Source of the DNA: Pyrocephalus nanus
Lineage: Eukaryota > Chordata > Aves > Passeriformes > Tyrannidae
DNA: 64,000 nucleotides
Reading direction: 5' to 3'
Assembly (NCBI GenBank): GCA_038380795.1
Contig: CM076259.1
Location: forward strand, 24,658,977 to 24,722,976
This document shows, piece by piece, positions 1 to 14,119 of the stretch. The notes under the pieces were generated by a model. The model saw nothing but the letters and a program-made list of their open reading frames with translations. It did not search any database and was not told the origin of the DNA. The translations under genes and the position numbers were made by a program. Within the stretch, counting starts at the first letter, position 1. Each line of letters begins with the position of its first letter.

Positions 1-754
1 AGCAATATTTTGACTGTCACATGAAGATAGCTAAAGGGATTGTTTGTGTGAGTTTGCATCTTTTATGATGAGAGAAGCCTTAGCAAAATCACCATCTAGG
101 TAGATTAATAAATTCTTATACCCAGGGTTAGACAGAATCAAGGCTATACATCTTGGTCTTGAGAAAATCTCTGCAGACCAAGAGCTTAGAGAGCCACGAT
201 AGACTTTTGTCTGCATTCCTAGGGGTTCACTACATTGGTATTCATCTGCTCAGCCATTCCCTTTCAATATTTGTGCCAGGCAAGGACAAACCACCAGAAA
301 GTTCAAACAATGCATGCCTGTCTGGGAACCTCCTGCCTACCCTACTGCCACTGGAGTTTGGAGCAAGTTCAAAGAAAGATGCTGTGACCCACACTGCCAG
401 CAGAATCTGTGCCCACAGACGGACGTCAGCACTGCTAGGAAAGGAAAGGAAGGAAACAACCCTTCCCCAACCACTCATCGCTTAAACATTATGAACCTGA
501 AATTACCATCCACAACCAAAGAAGCATCTTCTTGTAACATCCACACTGAGGATGCTACCCTCTCTGTTTTTGTCACTGTCCTTTTCCCAGCAGATCACTT
601 CTCATGTACAAGGACTGTCAAAATAAACATCTCCACTTTTGAGGACAGACATGTGATGGCAAAGAAAAACAAGTGAGCTCACTAGTTTGGTGTATGTGAG
701 ATGCAGGTATACTTGTTTTGCCCAAATTAAAGGTAGGTTAACTCCTTCTAGTGC

Positions 755-798
755 TTTTTACATATAAGTGCAGGTCTTTTTACACATAACTGCAGGTC
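755..798. repeat. 22-bp tandem duplication
   Basis: Two adjacent copies of a 22-base unit (TTTTTACAYATAAVTGCAGGTC) occupy 755-776 and 777-798 and differ at only two positions. They sit directly before a long T run, so slippage or duplication linked to the homopolymer is a reasonable explanation. Confidence 0.85.
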
Positions 799-805
799 TT
801 TTTCC

Positions 806-832
806 TTTTTTTTTTTTTTTTTTTTTTTTTTT
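806..832. repeat. (T)27 homopolymer
   Basis: An uninterrupted run of 27 T. No polyadenylation signal or recognisable retroposed body was seen on the minus strand next to it, so it is annotated only as a mononucleotide repeat. Its length is likely to be polymorphic or subject to assembly error. Confidence 0.9.
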
Positions 833-3800
833 GTTCATTCTCGTATTTTACTTCCAGGTCTCAAAGACCTAATGACTTGACAGGAAGTGAATACCAACTT
901 CTCTGAGGTCATGATCTGTTCAAACCTCTGGGCAACATTTTTGACCCATACAAGCTGTGCCTTTGAAATCTGAGGCCCCCTCCAAAACTGTGGATTACAG
1001 CAGCAGAATACAGAATTCAAGGAAGAACCAATAATGCCATTTATTACATACTGGTTGATCATGGTATGAATTCATGTAACTTAGTTTTTTTTTTTTTACT
1101 CCACTAGTGATTAGGAGAGTGCACGATTCATAAGCCCTGGTTAACAAGTGGAATAGAGTCCAGAGAGAAAGTAGGCTTGGCCTCCTAGAGCTGTTTCGCT
1201 CTGGGGGAGTACTTGATTCCTCTATGTCCAGGCTAGAACAAGCCAAGCAGAGTCAGCTTATCTATCCTGAGAAACAACCATCCATTACTAGAACACAAGA
1301 TGGCAATCATTTAGCAAATGTTGATAGCCAGTTAGGTCATGACTGGGAGGTTACACCTGTGAGCGTGACATAGTGATGACCAAATAGCCACCCCCTCCCT
1401 AGTCATTAAGAATTTGACTTTCCTTAGACAAAAACCTCTGAATCACTCTGGTGACTCAAAGTGTAGCCTCTCCCAACTCAGAGACAGCTCTGACTGAGTC
1501 AAGCTGGATTAACATGTGTTCTTTATTCCTACCAGCACTCATTTGCTGAGGTACGGCTGCCACTGTTCCCTGTTCAGACACCCCACACATATACACACTC
1601 CTAGTGGTTGGTCCTTGGGAATTGTTTTTGTTTTTTTTTTCTTTCTTTCCTCCTGGTATATGACTGTGCTTCCTGTCAGCTGGGTTACCAATTATAAATC
1701 CCTACTGAGTAGATTACATGAATAATGGATTTTGTGGCTGAGCGGACAAACTGAAAGGCCAGAGATTAAAAAAAAAAACCTTTTAGGTCAGCCCAAAGCG
1801 ATAACATTTTGGGGAGTTCGCATAAGATTTTTGAAAACAGTTATTCAACACTGACAAGAGCATTACACTCAACCATATATTAAGGAAATTATATTATAAA
1901 TTTTGGGCTGTTTAATCCTTTTCTGAAATACATTTTATATAAGTTAGATGTGTTAATATAATGTTGGAACATTTCCTTTAGAAAGTATTTGTAGAAGAAA
2001 CACTTAGTTACAGAAGTGTTTTTCCTTTTGTTTTTGAATAAAGCTATTTACCAAATGTATCTACCGAAAATATGCAAGTCATCATTCCAAAACTGCACTT
2101 TTCAGCAAACATTCTTTCCTAAAAAGGTTTCCATCTAAATTGTCATGTTTCCTTTAGAGCATTTTTCTTCCATAAATCAGTAGTGATAGCCAGAAAGACA
2201 CCAGCCAAATAGCTTCAACAAGAATGAAACTCATCAGTTACAGTGAATGGTTGAATAATACCCCGTATTTTCAAGATCATATTCATCCTGACTATCTCCA
2301 CAGATCCTACCCTATATCCTAGAATCCTTATATCCTGAGGATACAGGTCAATTTTTCAAATCTGCTCAGAATTCTTCCCGAGTATTTGGCTATACATCAC
2401 CTTGAAACATAGTCCAACCTTACTTAAAATTTGGCACCGAAACAGCAAGACACCTAACATTATTGCATATCTGTCAGGCAGCACAGCAAGCCACTTCCCA
2501 CCCCTTGGTCCCCAGTACAATTTTGTCCTAACAGCTATCTGACTTTTTATATCAGGTTGCTGCTTGGCTGGTTCCATCTGGCTTTGCTCCACAGCAAGCT
2601 TCTCCATCCACAGATATGCCTGCTTCTCCCCATAGCAGGCAACAGGCAATTCTCTTTGGAGAGTGTCTTCTTGTGTGGATCCAGTGTCTCCTGTGCCATA
2701 GCAGTGTAACTTTAAAGTGTTTAATTCAGGATAGAGGCAATGTAGACAGAAATACCTGATTTTGCAGAATGTCTTTTTTGTAACATCTGACATTTTTGGC
2801 AATGATTGTTCCTCCTCCTCCCAGCAAATGGGAAGGAGTAGGATGACAGAAATTCTTAGCAAAGGACGGATGTTTCTAACACTGAGAATACAATAATTCC
2901 CATCCCCCTATTCCCTCCCACCATCCCTCCCCCCAGTTATCTATAGAAGTTGGTGAATTCTTTTAGCTGCAAATGCAGACCTTTGGCACATAAGATTTCA
3001 ACCTCAGTGATGGGATTTAAAATTGTTGGTGTCATAAAAAACTGAAAGTGGATTTAGAGTGGTAAGAAGCAGATAACTTTACCAACAAGCATAGCTTGCT
3101 GTGCCAATTTAAAATAAAATATTATCTGTCATCAAAATTAGCCAACTCTCTTAAAAAATTCAGGCACTGTGGTGTTATTTTTCTGCTCCCCTGCTATCTG
3201 CTCCTGGCCTCCAACTGCATCCATGTATAATCTGTGGCTGTTTTACAGAATCAAGTAACTACTCCCTGAATTGTAATCTCTTCAAAGAAAGTTCAAGATT
3301 TCTACTTGGCCAGTTGCCACTTTCCTCTGCCATTTGTATTTATGATGTGATTGTGACAGACCTGATATGCCATAGCTGGCATAACCTGCGTCATCATTTG
3401 CACTCCTACAAACTGTGTAAAAAATGCTACAGATGCAGAAAAGCTGATGCTTTACACATGGGCTGAGAAATCAGTTTGTGCAGGTGTCAGGGACAGTTGG
3501 AGAGACAGGAATGAGGAAACCACACCCTTGTGATTATGATCACAAGCCCCAGATGACACAGAAGACTCAGTGATGGACAGTAATGAGGAAAAGAAAGAGC
3601 ATTTGTAATTCTGAGAGGAGGTGCACAGTTGGGAGAGAGGCAGCAGGGAAGCAATGCAGTGAAAAAATGAGCAAGATGAAGGGGAGGAAACAGCAGACAA
3701 ACTGAGAGAAATAAACATGAAATGGTGAAAAGAAACAAGGACAGGGAAAGAGAGCCAACACAAGATGAGAAGGGAAGAACGCTGAGAACTGTTTATATGG

Positions 3801-3911
3801 ATAGATGCACCAGAAACCAGGACATTGGAGAGAATCCCAAGCAGCTGTCATGGAAGAATCTGCAGCACATCCACATGGCTGCAGAGGAACAAGATGAGCC
3901 AAGGGTCTCAC

Positions 3912-4056
3912 CGTGAATTTCTTGTAGAGCTCATAAGTGAGGAGAGGGTTGGGCAGTTCCCTGAAGTACAGCTTGCAGAGTGACCCCACGCAGTGGATGT
4001 CCTGGAGGTACACTTCCCTTGTTAGATCCGGGCATTGGTCAGAAACAAACTCTTGT
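3912..4056 (-). CDS. ARHGAP31: ARHGAP31 coding exon 3 (RhoGAP domain, middle part)
   Basis: This 145-base internal exon encodes codons 68 (completed) to 116 of the gene model. The peptide includes QEFVSDQCPDLTREVYLQ and then DIHCVGSLCKLYFRELPNPL, the second conserved RhoGAP block. That block holds the conserved Lys (K96) and Arg (R100) that help hold the catalytic arginine and the GTPase. The wording matches the ARHGAP31/CdGAP branch of the family, whose members accelerate GTP hydrolysis on CDC42 and RAC1 at the cell edge and focal adhesions. On the minus strand the acceptor is TTTCAG|ACAAGAG (AG at 4058-4057) and the donor is ACG|GTGAGA (GT at 3911-3910). The exon starts by completing the AG|A Arg codon from exon 2 and ends in phase 0. 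The paralogue ARHGAP32 is the main alternative, but the exon 1 N-terminus argues for ARHGAP31. Confidence 0.95.
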
Positions 4057-4556
4057 CTGAAACAATATGGAAACATAACAATATGGGTGAATAAGAGTTG
4101 CAGCAGGCCAGTACTCCACCCTCAGTACTCCTTTACAGCTAGAGAAAAAACAAACTGGAAAGCAGAAGTGTCTCTGCAGGCTGGCCCAGATTGTCTGCCA
4201 TGTTCAGGCCCTGAGTTTTCAACTTATTATCCATTATCCCTAACATAGTCCCATGAGGGGACCTCAGACTGATATAAAGAGATTGCTTTCTCTTAAAGTG
4301 AGAGAGAACAACTCAGCATTTGTGCTGAGCCCCTCCACACCTTTTCCATTAACAGATGCAGGGAGATATAGTTTTTTACTTTGTCATGGGCTTGTCCCTG
4401 AAATATTGTATTTCCCTGTTACCAACTTCAGAGACAATTTATCTTCTGCATCAGTGTAGGCCTCTCTTGGCCGCAGTCTGTGTCTGAGGGATTAACACCA
4501 AAAAGGTACTGAGCAGTGCCATTGAATGCCTCTGACACCAAATACATTGCCCTTAC
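4057..4556 (-). other. ARHGAP31: ARHGAP31 intron 2
   Basis: A 500-base intron between coding exons 2 and 3 with consensus ends on the minus strand: donor GAG|GTAAGG at 4556-4555 and acceptor TTTCAG at 4058-4057. It interrupts an arginine codon (AG|A, phase 2). No other feature was seen in it. Confidence 0.92.
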
Positions 4557-4659
4557 CTCAACTTTTGTATGTTGGATGTCACTCCTGAGAGGCGGTAGAT
4601 CCCATCCACAATGCCATGAGTCTCAATGAACTCCGCACAGCTCTTCAGCACATAGGGGA
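4557..4659 (-). CDS. ARHGAP31: ARHGAP31 coding exon 2 (RhoGAP domain start, arginine finger)
   Basis: This 103-base internal exon encodes residues 34-67 plus two bases of codon 68. The peptide reads PYVLKSCAEFIETHG and then IVDGIYRLSGVTSNIQKL. The GIYRLSG motif carries the catalytic arginine finger (R56) that RhoGAP proteins insert into the active site of Rho-family GTPases. On the minus strand the acceptor is CTTCTCCTAG|TCCCC with a good pyrimidine tract (AG at 4661-4660), and the donor is GAG|GTAAGG (4556-4555). The exon begins by completing a valine codon split G|TC with exon 1 (GQD-V-PYVLKS), so the 36-kb junction is in frame. With exons 1 and 3 the coding length is 348 bases, an exact multiple of three. 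Function in this species is inferred from the family. Confidence 0.96.
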
Positions 4660-4943
4660 CTAGGAGAAGAAAGCAAAGCAAGATGCCCAATGAATACACA
4701 CTGACAGCTTCCACAAGTCACCCCAGAGGAGACAGTTACATGAAAAAACAACAGAGGCTCTCTGTGGTTGCAGGCAAGGCTGCAGAAATGGGAGAAATAT
4801 AGGACAAACCAAAAGTGGACCCTGCAAGGTGGCGGTGAGGATATGCTATGGTTGTACCGTGCCATGCTCATTTGTAACAAGTAACCCTGAAGTCACAGAA
4901 ACACTGTAGAAAGTAAGGTAGGGTTTCTCTCTCTTCCTTTTTC

Positions 4944-4965
4944 ATATATATATATATATATATAA
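4944..4965. repeat. (AT)n dinucleotide repeat
   Basis: About eleven uninterrupted AT/TA units, located roughly 280 bases upstream of ARHGAP31 exon 2 within intron 1. Confidence 0.9.
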
Positions 4966-7900
4966 AAGAAGCTATTTCGTTTTAATTGAAAGCATGCCGT
5001 AAAGCATGAGGTCCTGGGAACTTCCCCCCTCCCCAATCTAGGGCTGTAGCCTCGCTGAATTGTGCCAAAAGGTCTGATTGGCTTGGATAAAAATCAGAGA
5101 AGCATTCACACTTCCATATAAGCCTACATACCCACAGTTTAGTGCTCATAAACTCCCACAGAGGGGTTATAAAGTTCAAATATTGACTAGATCTGCACAC
5201 TGACTAAACCTGACATCTGCTTCAAAAGGACTCCAGCAACATAACTTGACAAAGACTTAACCAGTATTAAAGCTGAGAGGAGCCTGAGGCACAACATTTA
5301 CATCCAGATCTGGATCCAAAGTATTTGTTTATTTTTTCCCCATTATATAGGTATAAGAACCCCCATTCTCTTGGTCAGACCAAGCCTCCCGGTCCACAGT
5401 ACTATAACAACCCTAGCTATAACAATAACAGTAAGAAAGCCCTTCCTTATTAGGTGCTAGAAACTACTGTATATTTAATGCAATGCTTCACACAGCCATA
5501 GGCACAAAAGTCAGTAAATGCAGAAGTTAAAAGTTCCCCACTGTAATGCTGACTCTGCTACACTACATATTTGGAAAGCTGTATGGAAGAAAACAGACTA
5601 AGTCATAGACTTGACTGGAAAGCCAGGCATAGGAATTTTCACAACTTTGTGGCACCACAGAGACAATGCCTCTGGCTGGACCTTCCCTGAGTTCTTCTGC
5701 TCAAAGTTCAGGACCATAATGACATGTTAACATGTGCTTCATCAGATGGCATCCAATGATAGCGTGAAAAAAAAACAGCTGGTATATTATTGCATTATTG
5801 TATTTCTCCTGGGAGCCACTGAGGCCAGAGCCAGCCCATGAGTGGACCTGTCCCAACCAAGCATCCCAGGGCATAGGCTCTGGTGAGAAGGGTTCCCAAG
5901 CTGGTTCCTACCTCAGTGACACTCTACTACCAAGCCCAGTCAGTCAGGGAAGTGCTGCCCTTCTGCCTCCTGACAATTACCTAGAGAAGAGGTCCTTTTG
6001 CATGACCCTGCTCTTCCCTTTTGGCAAACCCAAATGCAGGAATACCCAAAGTGCCAGTGATTACTTGGAAGCCCAAACAATCCAAACAGACTAATGCTTC
6101 TCAGTCAAAGGATCCTCTCCAAAACAACAGGGAAAATTTGACTTTATGTTTTTTGAGCAAATACTCATAATGCAGGTACATTAGTCATGCTGTGGTACAC
6201 TCAAAGCCTTTGTGCTGATTTTTAAGAACTTCAGGTTGTTAGACTAAGACTAACAGTAGAGCTCACATTAGAGGCCCCAGCCCACTACAGCAACATTCAG
6301 GGGTAACCATGAGGTCACCAAGAGAACAGGTGAAGTCTACAGAATGAAAGCTTTGTCCACAACAGTCACAAGGCTATAGTAGTCTCTCCTCAAGGACTTC
6401 TGAGGAGGCATCACATCAGTGCCTTCCAGAAGGAACATGGGAAACATTCCTTTCAGTGCCTACACCATCTACTTTCTAGGAGGACTGAATGGTGTGGAAG
6501 GAGTCAGAGCAAAAAAACAAGTGCGGAATTTCCTTAATATGCTGCCAAGAAAAGTCCACGTGACACATCAAGAAAGAAGACCTTCCTGTCTCTGAGTAAG
6601 TCCTGATTATCTGGAACTGCAGTAGGGGACTCAGATCATATGATGATGAGCATGCTAAAAATAAAAAAAGGGAAAGACAAATTACTTTGTGCCTCACTCC
6701 ATTTCTGGATAGTCAGACTGTAACCTCTTTATGGAAGGAGCTATGCATACATGGCATATTGAGATTTAATTCTTGGTAGGGGTCTCTAGAAATAAATGTA
6801 ATGCATTCAGCAAAAATGAAAGTTAGGCAGATCCATTTTCACCTCAGATCTATTTGGGTGCAACCTCAACCATGCAACCATGCAATCTCAAAAGAGAAGA
6901 ATTAATGGAACAGAAAACATATTTGATCAGTATAGCCATGTGACAAGGTTTGTTTAAAAGTTTAACAGTTTTTCATATAGACAAGCTTCATATGATGGTG
7001 ACTAGCTGCCACAAGAATGGGGTCCTTTACTACATACTTTATTTAGATACTTTATTAAACCTTTAAAAAATTTAAAAATTTTTTTAAAGTGTTAAGAATA
7101 AGAGCACAAACAAAAAACGCATATACCGATATTTGTTGTGACTAATTTACCCTCTGAAAGTAGGACCTATTAAATCACACTGGGTTATTTGGCTGAGTTT
7201 TAAGTTTCTGTGGAATAAATTAGGTTAAGAGGCCTCAGGCAGGTAAGCAAAGCCCCCATACAAAAACCAGAGAAGGCTAGATCTGTCTGTTGAGGACTCG
7301 TAGGCAAAAACAGGGGCCCGAGGGGAACAGTCTGTAGCAAATGTATAAAATTCAAGCCATTTTTAAAAGTGAGTGAAAACTCTACACTAGAGACAACCTA
7401 TAGACTGTGGATAGAAAATATGCAGCAAGCTCTGCCAGCATCTCTTACTGCAGCCCTGAACTCTTCCTTTTCCAACCCTAGACTTCTCACACATCTTTGC
7501 CGGTGCCCTTCACTCATCATGTATAAGATTTCCTGCCACACCAGGTCTTTGCCTCGTATGAAGAGAAAACAGCCAGTTACACTAAAATTTGTGGCAGTTT
7601 TGTGATACCAAAAAAAATCCCACATAGGACACTTTTCACTTCCAACTGAAAACTATAGACTTTGACCTCAGATCCCCAGAGGTGAAGGGACTGCATCAGC
7701 TTCCTGCAAATCAAGCCCCTAAATGCAGCTCTTGTATGAAACCGGAGCACAATAAATGTTTTCTTTGAGCAGAACCTGTAGCTCTGACATTCCTGAGCAG
7801 CTCTGATCTCCTACAAAGCTGAGTCTTTTAGGCACTTGGGGGAGGTGAGGTTAGAGCAGCAGTGTGCCACTCTCTCCCATTTCCAGGCATTTCTGAGGTG

Positions 7901-10900
7901 GTTTGATTATTTCAGACAAAACTTCTGATGAACCAAGGCTGTGATCAGTCCCGAATGTAGGGAGATACAGACTCGGGCATGTGCTTTACAACAGGACTCT
8001 ACTGGCATTACAGGGCGTATGTAAATCACAGAGCTGGGTCTCTCTTGAAGGGAGATCAGACATGGATGGGGATTTGTAGCAGGGTCTGTACATGCAAACA
8101 CAGAAAGGAGTGGGTGGGGAGATGTCCAGTCTTGACACTTCTATAATTAAAACTGCTCCGGTGTCTGAGAAGTTGGAAGAGGCAGCTGGTGTCACACAGA
8201 CCCCGCTTGTTCTGCCAGACAGCCAAACTGTCCTCATTTAAAACTACAATAGAAACCAGATGGAGGAGGAGAAGAAAGCATGGAGCAAGGCATCGGTCAG
8301 AAGGGAAATTGAGTTATAAACATAGTGCACACAAAAGACAATACTTCTCTTCCCCTAGACAAAAATAAAACAGAAAGGCAGTCACAGTAACTCATTCCAC
8401 TCTCACTGGATATCACCTCCAAGCCCAGTGTACACAGATGTTCACCTTCACCAGGGTCTTTTTCAAGACCACAGCTCACGCCACCTCCTTTCCACATCTG
8501 CTACTCCTGCTAGGTACCGTGTCTTCCTCCTTCTGATCCCTCTGGCTTCCCATGCTAGCAACGGGCATTGAACTTCTTATCTCCCAGTATTGCTGGCGTG
8601 GAGGGAGGCTCTCCTCTCTCCTCTCCCTTCCCAGTCATAGTGGTGCCACCCACCAAACCTCCCCACCAGCAAGGAAGGTGCTCATTCTTTGCCTGTCTGG
8701 CAAAAGCTTCACCCAGCACTAGACTGAGCATTTTGGCTAAGCTGGGGAGACCTTTAAGCATGTACCTATCTAAATCACCTAGCAACCCAAGTAGGAGAGG
8801 ACACTAGGGAAAGAGGGAGTGATCCCATCTAATGACTGCTGAGAGGATGGCTTCCTGGACTCCCACCAAAACCAGCAAGGAGCAAGAAAGATCCTAGTCC
8901 ACCCGGAGATGCAGCCAATATCCTATGGCCTTCAGTGCCACCTTCTAGAAGAAACTGAGTCTCCATGGGCTACAGAAGGACCCCGTGGAGGCGGCTGCTG
9001 AGTCAGACACCCTAACCAGTCAGTGTGAATACTGCCCAGTAAGACAGTAAGCTATCTTATTGCCTTACTGGATCATATGTTCAGGGTACACTGCACTGAA
9101 CTGGACTGAATAGCAGCAGGCTTCATTTTTCACTTATCCTTCTGTGGTTTCCTCAGAGAGCTCCTTCTAAGGATAAACATTAGTGACAGAGATATTCAAG
9201 ACCTCCTTAATAGCTGGTTTCTGTCACATGGAGAAGGTTTCATGTCCTCTCTAATTTTATTTTAATTTTAGTTCAACTAATGGTAGGATAAATGCAGACC
9301 TTTCATTTCACCTGGAACATCACCTTATTGATGTTTGACTTGCAGGAAATAGTTTGGATTTTTTTTTTTTAATTTCCCCCAAAAATGGATACTGCATTAT
9401 AAAGAAAAACATCGTGGGCATTTTTATTTCATCATTTTGGGGGTTTTATATATTAGATTTTTTTTAAACTGTCTTCAATTGCCCTCAATAGCAGTGCATG
9501 CTTCCTATCATGCTATGTCAATAGCATGACAATAAAGGTCAAATAGTCTCTTGTTTCAATGACTAAAATGACTAAAGTAGGAAATATTTCCTTCTCGAAA
9601 GTAAGTATTTCAGTCTACTAAGCAAGAGTTGTTATTTTATACAAGCAAAAAATAACAAAATAGAACAAACTAAGGTATTAACTTGGTCTCCTAATCACAG
9701 GAAAAGAAAAGGATTGTACAAATGGCAACATACTTGAGAGTCAGTATCTCTGATATGACATTTTTCTCCATTTCCTGACTTTCTACTGTAAATCACGAGT
9801 TTCAAAGCTGATTCGCTAGATATTTTTATTTTTATTTTTTGCTGACTTTGCCTGATTTTCACTAAGCAGAAGGTTGGCTTAGAAATAGATTCCAGAGCAG
9901 ATCAAATGGTGCTTTCCTCCCTGAAGCTTGTCCAGTCCCTGGTCCAGCACATCAGTCACAATTCCAGATTGCCTATCAATGCATAGTCCTCACCAGTGGC
10001 AGCTAAGGAAAAATCCTGCCTTGCTCCCAGGTATTACTTCCTTTGCCTTCCACTGTCCCCTTTTCAGTGGCAAATGGGAATGGAAGGGAACACAGCATCT
10101 GAAATCCCTGCAAAGGGTCTCTCCTGTTCAGAGACCAAGTTGGCAGAGCTGCAGAAGGGGATGGTTTGCCCTGTCTGGACATAACTGCTACAAGGGCAAA
10201 GAGAGGGCTTCAGTCTCCAGGATGCCTATGCATACTTTTCACCAGCACTAGATTAATTCTATAGAATTTAAAAAAAATAAACTGTCTCACCCTCAGATTC
10301 CAGTGTTGAGTCTGGCTGTTAGTGCTGAGCTGCCACGACCCCTCCATGCATGCACACACCTGTATTTAAGTAGCATGAGATGGCTAAACAACATCAAGCA
10401 GGCCTAAAAACAAACACACTTGTTGCAGTTCACCTTGTCTTTTCCCTCTTAACTGCCATAAACATAGTCAAAAAAGATGAATAACTGGTGGCAAGGTGAT
10501 CCTGTCTGCATAGACAGCACAAATGAGTCAGTGTATAAGTTACACGTTTCATATTTATTTTCCCCTCTGCTTTTGTGGGAAATGTTCCTGTAGTGTCACA
10601 AAGGTTAACACAACAGTGCCATTCCCTGTGATGAAAGCACTGTCCTGTACACAGTTGTGATTCTGGTGGGCAGAAAAGTAGGAAAAATGGATCTCAAATC
10701 TGTCAGATGCTGTGAACCATCACCTTCCATGCCCTGCGTGGGAAGTGAAAATGCTGAGTGCTGTTTGAGATGTGATATTCTGATTTCAAGTAAATGCATT
10801 TCAACACAGCCTGCAGGCCAAGTGTGAGTTTGAATGAAGTCAACGGCACCACTATCAGGGGGGTTTATCCCATTGATATTATACCCTGCTTACATCTGAC

Positions 10901-13900
10901 ATACCTAAATAATACGTGTAGGAACACTTGATTTTCCAGAGCAGATCTGACAACTGTGGTGTTCCAGACAGAAATGAAAGAGCCCAGGGCAGACCTGGCC
11001 ATTTCATAGACAACACACATCAAAGAAAGCCTAAGAGAAAGCACTGCCAAAGCAGACATTGAATGCTGATTCTCAGCCCCGACGGTCACTGTGCCCCTCT
11101 GAAATGTGACTTTACCTTGACATAGCTGGCAAATTCTGTCACGCAGGCACTTTTGAAAGAGGTTGTACTAAATACTAGAATAGTTTTGTTAGGAAAACAT
11201 CCTGCTGTGAATTTCCTGCAAAAAAGACCAGATAACTGAACAGGATATCTCCACTCCTAACTTTTATGACTCTGTGGTACAACCACCTTGGAAAACAGAA
11301 GCTTAGGTTCTGAATGGCAGGTCAATGAGCTGTGCACGTCCTCAGCTAATCATTTAAAGCCTAACAACTCTAATCCACAGCAGATTAGGGTGGATATTGT
11401 ACAGCATTTTGTTCACCACAGCACAAACAACTGGGGTAAATAATTCTGGAGGTAGGAGTAATAGGACAATTTATTCTGTCTTACGAAACAGACTCAGGTG
11501 TAAGGACAGAGAATATCAGAATAGTTTTGAAGTTGCATGTAATGAATTGACCTTTATCTCTGTAAAGGCCTAAATACTGTGAAGATAAGCAGACTGTAAG
11601 ACAGGGATTCTGTCATTAGCCTTGATTCTGATGACACGCACTACTCACACTAACAGATCCAAAGGCTGCATCAGCTGATAGAGTGCAGGAGTAAATGGGG
11701 GGCAATGCTGGTACTGCAGCTCAAGGGAGCTGGGAGAAGCAGCCTGCAAGGGAAGAGTGCAGTGCAGGTAAGTGTTGGTGCTGGGGTGGACAACCAGTGA
11801 TGTAGGCTTCATCTGAAGTCTCTTGAGTGTTTGCTGTCTTTCATTCAGATCAATAAACTAGATTATGGACTGCGGGTGTCATGTTTTCTGTATCATGTTT
11901 TCCCTTCTTCCTCCGCTGTCTTCCTAAGCATGGACACTTATGAAAGCCATGCTAACCTACTTAACTGCTGGCAACAAAGCAATGAAAACATTTGGACTTC
12001 GTAAGTTTTTTCCTCCTCTCAACAGATTTTGATCTACATGTTTTCATGTGCAGGGACTTCTGAAGCAAGTTAGCAAAGAACCAAAGTCTCCATTTTTTAC
12101 CTGAGCCTGCTAACTGATGCAGACTTGCTCAGTTTCTTACAGTCCCAAAATTACTCTGGAGGCAGCTTGTAAACTATTACACCCATTTCTTAACTGGCAA
12201 AAAGGTGTAGAAACCACCATCTCCCTTGACACATGGGGATCCTTACCTGGGATTCTTAGGGTCCCAGAATCTGTAGAAAGGCAATTCAAGGGGATCAAGG
12301 CATACTCCCTGCCTGGCTGTCAGTGTTAGTTTGTCTCTTAGTTTTTTTCAACTTGGACTCTAGTGTGCCAGGCAATAGGGAATCCAAGCTTCTCTTTATA
12401 AGGAAGACTTTCGGGGCTGTTACAAAAAAATTCTGGGTACTTAGATGTTCATGTGCCCCTGAAAAATACCAGTTATTAGTTAAACAGTTTTGAAGTTCTT
12501 TGTACTGTGCCTTTCACAAGCACCACCTCCATACACTGAAATCTTTAGCAGTCTCTAGAGGATATAATATTTGTCTGTAGTTTCTGTGTCGCTTTATCAT
12601 GATACCTCACTGTTTGACAGATCCTTAGTCCACTTTTGTAGTGATGGCATGGTGGTGACAAAGAAACTTATTCCCAAATAATTGCTCTTGGAAGGCCTTA
12701 GGAAGGAGGTGAAGAAACAGGGTGAAGCGAGGAACTGGGATGTTATCTCATGAACATGCTCATGCTTCAGAAAAGTGGGCTGCTCTGCAGTTCTCTCTGC
12801 TGTTCTTTCCCAGGACATTTCTGTTGTCCCTTCAAACATGCAAGGATAGGAAGGAGGTCCATAAGCACGCATGGCTGTCTTACCATGCTTGCCACACAGC
12901 AAGTCGTTTACAAGCATATATGACAGCCATTCCCAAGCTTTAAAGTGCGTGTCCAGCTGTGCCAGCTAATGCAGAATGGCAGTGCCAGTGAGCTCAGGGG
13001 TGTAATAGGGAGAGCAGAGGCCCATCACCTCACTGAGAGCCGGGGTTACTCTTTGGTAGCAAGGTACAAAGTAACAGAGAAACTGGTCCTAGACCAAGCT
13101 CTCATATGGATGAAAAACTGCATGGTTGAATCTCACAGCACATATTTATATCTTCTCTCTCCTTTTTATTTTGCCCTCTGTCACGCTGATGGAGTGATGC
13201 AGACTGACACTAGACTGTGCAGCAATGTACTTTCACTCAGGCCTCTCACTGATCTTGCCTCTAGGGCTCTCCCAGTGAAGAGCAATATAGCAATTTCCAG
13301 AGATTATTCCAAATGGGCTGTTTTACAGATAGTCAACAATTTAGGGCAGAAAGCAGTAAAAGTCACTGAGGATTGTTATATATCACAGATAGACAGATGA
13401 GGAGACTGAATACAAATCCATAACAGCTGCAAATGAGAAGTGAAAGGCAAATGAAAACAGACTTTTGAGTAAAAGTAAATAAGGCTTTATGATGTCAATC
13501 TGATTGAAAACAAACATGTGAAGGCATTAGCAATAATCAGTCATTATAATTTGAAGCCAAGCAGCACCAAATCCATTCGATCTTTGCTCAGTTGCTGAGC
13601 ATATATTTAGACAGGATTTTCATTTCCAGGTTGCCTGGGCCTGACTCAGAGAACCACACTCATACAAAAAGTCCCATTGAATTCAGCAGTATTTTCCAGA
13701 AGAGAGGAAAAAAATGATTTGTTCTACACCCTCTTTCTTACTTTTTACTGTGTCATGCAAATACTAAAAAATGAGGTATAAGAATGATAGAAGCATTTTC
13801 ATCAGCTTTACAGGAGCATAAAATGATGGTGTGAGTTTTGACATAGAATGGAGAATAAAAAGTTCTGCTGGCAGTGGAAGGTCACCTAGAAATTCTCCCT

Positions 13901-14119
13901 CCAGCCCTGCTCAGAGGAGGCTGAAAACAGGTCAGTCTTTATTTGAAGAGGATTAAGCTGTGGGTGACTCGGATTGCTGATGTTTTCCTGCTGAAACAAG
14001 TTGCTGTTCTACCCATCCTAAGTAGTGCCCAGGGTATATGATCACCACAGCCTGTGGGCTCAGTTTCTGCATCTGTGAAGCACAAAGAAAATTCTGCCAG
14101 AAGCAGCACCTGGTCAGAC

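Larger units (their letters stand above)
1..3911 (-). other. ARHGAP31: ARHGAP31 intron 3 (partial)
   Basis: This is intronic sequence following the donor site of exon 3 (GT at 3911-3910 on the minus strand) and running off the left edge. I searched both strands for the rest of the RhoGAP domain and found nothing, so the next exon should lie outside the window. The stretch holds a 22-bp tandem duplication and a T27 run near 755-832, and otherwise unique A+T-rich DNA. An open frame of 168 codons at 2356-2862 (minus) has no recognisable domain and no convincing splice context, and is treated as chance. Confidence 0.8.

Noticed and set aside
2356..2862. 168-codon open frame on the minus strand, sense to ARHGAP31
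   Set aside because: It lies in intron 3, shows no RhoGAP or other family similarity, and lacks convincing splice sites with phase matching exon 3.
3567..4076. 169-codon minus-strand frame containing the RhoGAP peptide
   Set aside because: Only 3912-4056 is coding. The frame reads through the exon 3 acceptor and donor into intron, and the downstream part is unrelated to any RhoGAP.
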